A stretch of DNA of 64,000 bases, from assembly GCA_006937955.1 (NCBI GenBank), contig SSNP01000020.1:4448249-4512248 (forward strand). The letters are read 5' to 3'. Positions 58,901 to 64,000 of the stretch are shown one piece after another (positions within the stretch are counted from its first letter, which is position 1; the number at the start of each line of letters is the position of its first letter). A program made the position numbers and the translations under genes. The notes beneath the pieces were generated by a model. That model was given only the letters and a program-made list of their open reading frames with translations, did not search any database and was not told where the DNA came from. The stretch is from Pachypanchax playfairii. Its lineage: Eukaryota > Chordata > Actinopteri > Cyprinodontiformes > Aplocheilidae.

Positions 58901-61900
58901 CGAATAAACGTGTCCACTGATGCTTTTCTGTGGCAGAGAGCTGCAGAAAGGTCAGACTTAAGCTCACATACGTCTCCAGATTTAACAAACACCTCAGAGG
59001 TGGATTCATTCAACATAAAATAAGCTTTTTAGAGGAATCTGACACATTGTGTTTCCTGACTGATCAAGATAAATCGGTTGTGGAAATAAAGGGATTTGAA
59101 CCTTGGAATATTTTGTCTTCCATCAAAGAGGAACTCAACTTGGATCTTATTGTGTTTAAAGTAATAGTTTCATCTACAGTCGCTACTACAGCATTAGCAT
59201 CTGAGCATATTGGTAGAAGTAGACTAATTGATCATTGTTTTTCTTTTGTTTGTTGTTATTTTTGAGATTTTTTTATGATTTTTGTTGCTGTTGTAAATAA
59301 TGTGTACTGACCACACCTGAGTACCACAATCTGATGAAAAGCCAGGTACATCTGTGAACTGCACAGTGGTATTAAACTTTTTTTGTCAAAATAAATCCAT
59401 TAATACTCGTGCCTTTTCATGGCAGTGATGCATTTTTGAGTACAACACCAGCAAACCCTCAAGGAAGTTGTTAAACTTTCATAAAACCTCATCAAAAGAA
59501 CAACGCTGTATCTATTAGGTGAAACTGTACATTCATTATTCACTTATTTAGTTTAACATGAAATATTACTTTTAGAGAGAAAAACCGTTGGAGCGTCATT
59601 CATGAATAGTGTTCAATAAACTGGAGCACGGGTGAAATCAAGCCCCAGGAACAAATCATTAAATCACAGTCTGTGTTTTTTTGTTGTTTTTCTCAAATCT
59701 AGTATATTGTAATATGTAAACTATGTTATGGGTCACAGACAAACAAACTGTCATTAAAATCACTAATTGGCTGCCTGGATTTCTAATGATTGGTTCTAAA
59801 GAACATTTAATTTGAAACTTAAGATCCATCTTAGTCTAAGTTTAATAAACTCTTTTTGATCTTTATGAATATTAATTTAACAAAACAGGTTTTTAGGAGA
59901 AAACTATAAAGGTTTGGTGCATCTTCTCTTATGAAAAAACATCAGGGCTGACGAAGACACGATGGCTCTGAGTGGAGTTTTTCCTTCAGTTAAAGACATT
60001 TCTAATAATTCGTGGTGACTTCTCGGAGCGTTTGGGTTTGGTGTTATATTTGCATCTTTGTATTAGATGTCCTGAGTTGCTGGGTCTGAGTTTCCTGACT
60101 TTAGCAGCGTCATAGTTTTTGAGTGTTTTTCAATGTCCAGACATCTTGTCTACCGAGACGCTTTGCTTACGATTCACACTTATGAGGACACTGGAACAGA
60201 CTTTAACTCACGTGACCGCGGCTGCCTGCTCACGTGCACTGTTTACGTTCCGCCCATCGTAGTAGCATAGTAGCGTAGCAGCATTAATTCAACCATGGAG
60301 CTAGAAATATTAATAAAAATTAAATAAAAATAAATGCATAAGCGAGTTAGTACCTTCTAACCACCGAAGCTGCAGCTAATAAAGCAACTAACAAACTGTA
60401 TAACTGCTTTGGATCTAAAAAAGCATTTTAGCTATAAGCCTGATAGATGCAATTAGTTAACTTATATTTAAACTGGAAATTTGCCTTAGAAGTAGCTGCT
60501 GCCGGCTCCAGATCCACCATTTTTTCAAAAAAAAATTCTGGGAAATTTTTGACCGACGGAAGCTATCAAGGGACGTCCCATGTATCCTTGATAAGTTAGC
60601 TAAACGGCAGACAAACCAAGGACAGAAACCTTGGTAGCACATGAACATTGGAACATGCCTTGGCAGTTCCTGATGACATATCTCCTAGGCAACCGGGGCG
60701 GGGTCAAGGCATCAAGGTGAGGTTCCTTGACATTGAGAAACACCCTCATCTCCATTTGTTTCTGTTCTTTACACACCTGCTTCTCATCTACTAATCATAC
60801 CAGCTGTTTCTACTCTCTAATCACCCTTCCCTGTATTTATACTCCCCAGTTTCTCAAACTCAGTTCCAGATTCTGCTTTGTAGTTTATTCAGTTCATTGT
60901 TCCTTTATTTTCTAATTTGATATTCTTTGTGTAAGTTTTGTTGCTTGTGGTGATCACTCTGGAGTGATATAAACTACACCAGGAGTGGACAAGGACACTC
61001 AATGTAGAAAAACCTAAACCCAGTAGAAAAGATGTTATCTGCTGTTTTCATCCATCACTTTAAAAAAGAAATAATAGAGACTCTGCTGTGATCTATATTT
61101 TAATGCAATTCAGTTTTACTTAAAGCAGTAATTTACAACAAAACACAATCTAATGACTCACAAGAGGAAACAATTAGTAGCACTTTGTGGTTAATAAAGT
61201 GAGATTTAGCATAAAAATTGTTCTTTAGTGCTCGATTCTTTGTAGGAAGTGTATTAACAACTAAGAAATAGACTTTTTTGATACAATCATGAGAACAAAT
61301 TCTCACTCTTGAGGTTGAATAATTTTTTTGGGGGATGGTAGAGTCTGAAATCAGACACACTTTGGGTTAAACTAGGTGTTTTTCAGGTCTTTTTTCAGCA
61401 TTAGTTGGCTGTTTTTATTTTCTGTACACCTTTTCATGTTTGGTTCTGTATTCCTTGTTTTTTAATGGGATTTTAATAAAATTCAGCAGTCAGCAAACAC
61501 TGGTACTTAGCTTTTTCCTTGTGTATCCCCTCTTGTACTCTCCCTCCCCGCTCTACAGCATTTCTAAAAGTTAATGCTTCAAAAAGCCTGCTGACTGAAC
61601 TTCATCTAAAATACTCCTGAGAATACAACAACACAGCTTGCAATTTGCAGGACTTTACGAAACACTGAGGCTGTCGAACGCAGGGGGATGTTAGGACCTG
61701 GCATTTCAAAATAAAACCAGAAGCAGGCCATGTTTTGACTTGCTCGTCAGTTCCAGGTTAGTTTTGGTTTTGCAGATGTCAAATCAAATCGTTCTAGTTC
61801 GGCTTCTTCTAGATGAGCCGGTTTACATCGTCTGACAAAGTGTCTGACGCAGGTGGAGTTTTATCTGTCGACTTCGATATCCTCTCCTCACTCGTTAACC

Positions 61901-64000
61901 GGTAATTAATCACTGACTGCTTTTGAATTAAGCCCCTCTGTGTGGTTTGGCGCTGGGAGGTGCCCTAATAGTCATGTAATTACTGAGTGTAAGTTAAAGC
62001 TAAGCAGACTTTCAGGTAGCAGCAGCTGCTTCTGGTTAGTAGAGTCAGTTTGGGCTGTCTTTGTGACTAACCCAGGCCGGAGGTGATGGAGTGTGGGAGG
62101 CCATGTTTTAATTCTGAGTGCTACAAAATCCACGTGGTGAATAATAATTGTGGTCTTTTGAGGCAGAAAAATGCTAGATTCATTCCACTCAGATTTGACA
62201 TCAATCCCAATAAATTGAACATCAAATGAATTTTTTATGCCAAATCACCAGAAGTGCTACATTTAATCTCATTGTTAATTCTCACACGTGGTTGGTTTTC
62301 GGAATGAGACGCTGAAAATAGCTCAAAAGGCCTTTTTGGACTCTTAACACAGCAATTTTTTTCGGTGAAATGCCGGCTGAAAGCGATGGAAATGACAGGG
62401 TGGCGCACGTCAACTCCACACTAACCTGAGGGGAACTTTGTGAATGGAGAGCAGATGACGTGAGTTTTCTACGAGCGAGGTCACTGCAGCTCTCTGCTGC
62501 AGACTCAACTACCCCAGGCTGGCCAGAAGAGCAGAGGAGAATCAAAAGGCTCAAGCCTAATGTTTCGTCTCGCGTGTCCTTGAACATTTCCTGGCCGTAA
62601 TCCTCAGCCGTCATTTAGTGCGGAATAAAGCAGGAAGCTTAGAGATCCTGTCTTGGCTGCTTTCACAGTTACTTTTTGGAGGTAATTCAAAGGATTTCCA
62701 TCATCGTGATTTGACGGCACACCCAAAATCTGAATAATAGAACGGCCTGCTTTTGAAAACATTTGCATGTTCTTCCTTTCGACTGTGTTGCTAAGAGAGT
62801 TTCCGATGTTCTTTCCTGATGTTCAGTGTCGAATAATCTGTCTGATGGGGGAAGAAATGATGCTGCGTCGTCTCAGGATCACTGGCAAGTGATTTTCTGG
62901 CTGTAAATGTAATTTTTGAAACAATATGAGCACTTTTTTTCCTCCGGTGTAAAATCACTGCTGTAGGTCTTATTGATCCTTGAACCCAGCAGGCCTCGAT
63001 CAGAGCAAAGCCACACATGACCTACACACCATAATGATGGACGCCCTGTTCACTGAAGCCTCCTTTGACACACAAATATTCCACGAGATTTAAATAGAAC
63101 AGGAGGGGCTTTTTGTGTGTCACCCCCTGAACAGGACGTCTTCTGTTCAGTTTTTTTGGTGACAATGAAGGACTTCTGAAGTCAGTCAGTTTGATGGGAT
63201 ACTTGAAGTCTTTGAAGTTGATTTCTGTTGATTGTTGTTATGTTGTTGTAGAAAGATCTTTGAATCACCTCAGTTATCTGGTTGGATTTACATGCTAACA
63301 TCTAATCTGAGCAGATCTTTCTCAAAACAATTCCAATCTTCATGCAAAAGTTCTTTTTAAACCTTAAAATCACTATAACATGTATTTATTCTGGAAGAAA
63401 TATTCTATTTCTGCACAAAGTGCTCCAGCTAGCTGCTAATCCTGCTATTAATTCAAAGTAAATAATAGTATAACACAAAACTGAGTGCCGTTAAGACTCT
63501 CAGGAGGAAGCAGAGGGCCTGCCAGCTCACTTAAAGATGAAACTCTGCACTTTTCATTTAAAACTGATGAAGCTCTTCAGATAGGAAACAAAACGTCTTT
63601 AAACTTAGGAAAAAAGTTCACTTTTTTTTTTTAACTCTCTACAAAAACCACCCAGTCATGTCTCGTATCTTTTCCTACCAATTACCAATTAAGTGCCAGT
63701 ATTTCAGAGTCTTGTAACATGGTCTTATCAACTCCAGCACAGACTAAAGATGTTCTTACTGACTCATCAAACTGTGGAAACAGTGACAAATACACAAAAA
63801 TTAGATGGAAGTTTCATTAAACTCAGACGATATGGCCGTTAACTTTCAGATGAAGGGTATACACAACGCAGCACTGACAGTAATCCTTTCAAAACATTTA
63901 TTTATAATAGTTCAGAAGAGCTAACATTTTGGATTGCTCTTTTCTTTTTTGGTTTTCATGAGCTGTGTGTACTCGGCTCAAACAAGTAAGCAGTCTGTCA
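55989..64000. other. col25a1: col25a1 intron 2, running off the window
   Basis: At least 8 kb. No Gly-X-Y exon was found. 60200-60730 contains repeat-like GC-richer sequence. 61560-62120 and 62280-62660 have balanced composition without transposon marks and could hold regulatory elements. Remaining sequence is AT-rich with poly-A and poly-T runs. Confidence 0.5.

Noticed and set aside
58930..59265. 111-codon plus-strand ORF in the col25a1 intron
   Set aside because: No Gly-X-Y, no domain similarity and no convincing splice signals; probably chance.
1..64000. CRISPR arrays, operons, riboswitches or other prokaryotic systems
   Set aside because: The window is clearly vertebrate nuclear DNA; tandem AT repeats and microsatellites lack the spacer-repeat structure.

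Overview
The window is nuclear DNA of a ray-finned (teleost-type) fish. The evidence is vertebrate genes split into small exons with GT-AG introns, AT-rich introns full of fish-type DNA transposons and LINE remnants, a fish-style CARD-NACHT-LRR receptor, and a eukaryotic tRNA gene. Coding sense was rebuilt exon by exon from splice signals and reading phase; no prokaryotic gene organisation is present. One assembly gap of 10 N sits inside a poly-G run near 9.08 kb.

Layout, left to right. (1) 1365-33019, + strand: 23 exons of an ADAMTSL1-like (punctin) secreted matrix glycoprotein. The 5' exons lie off the left edge and the true stop codon is present. (2) 35640-40922, +: a six-exon NLR with a CARD, a fish-type pre-NACHT segment, a NACHT NTPase and a short LRR tail. 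(3) 41006-41079, -: tRNA-Ile(AAU). (4) 42122-47779, +: a complete larp7 of 12 coding exons, encoding the 7SK snRNP La-related protein. (5) 48058-49979, -: a small four-exon gene for a SAXO-like microtubule protein, tail-to-tail with larp7. (6) 55552-55988, +: the first two coding exons of a transmembrane collagen, best matched to col25a1; the remaining 8 kb is its intron.

The genes do not form one pathway. From memory, ADAMTSL1 and SAXO1 are neighbours on human 9p22 and LARP7 and COL25A1 lie on 4q25, so the window appears to interleave two ancestral neighbourhoods. The most notable points are the ADAMTSL1 gene apparently lacking the exons for its third and fourth Ig domains and the front half of the next TSP1 repeat; the NLR placed between housekeeping and matrix genes, with an unrecognised C-terminal segment; the compact SAXO-like gene whose coding first exon is only 5 nt; and several transposons with clean target-site duplications, including a nested pair. 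I see no convincing wholly new system; the findings are ranked with that in mind.
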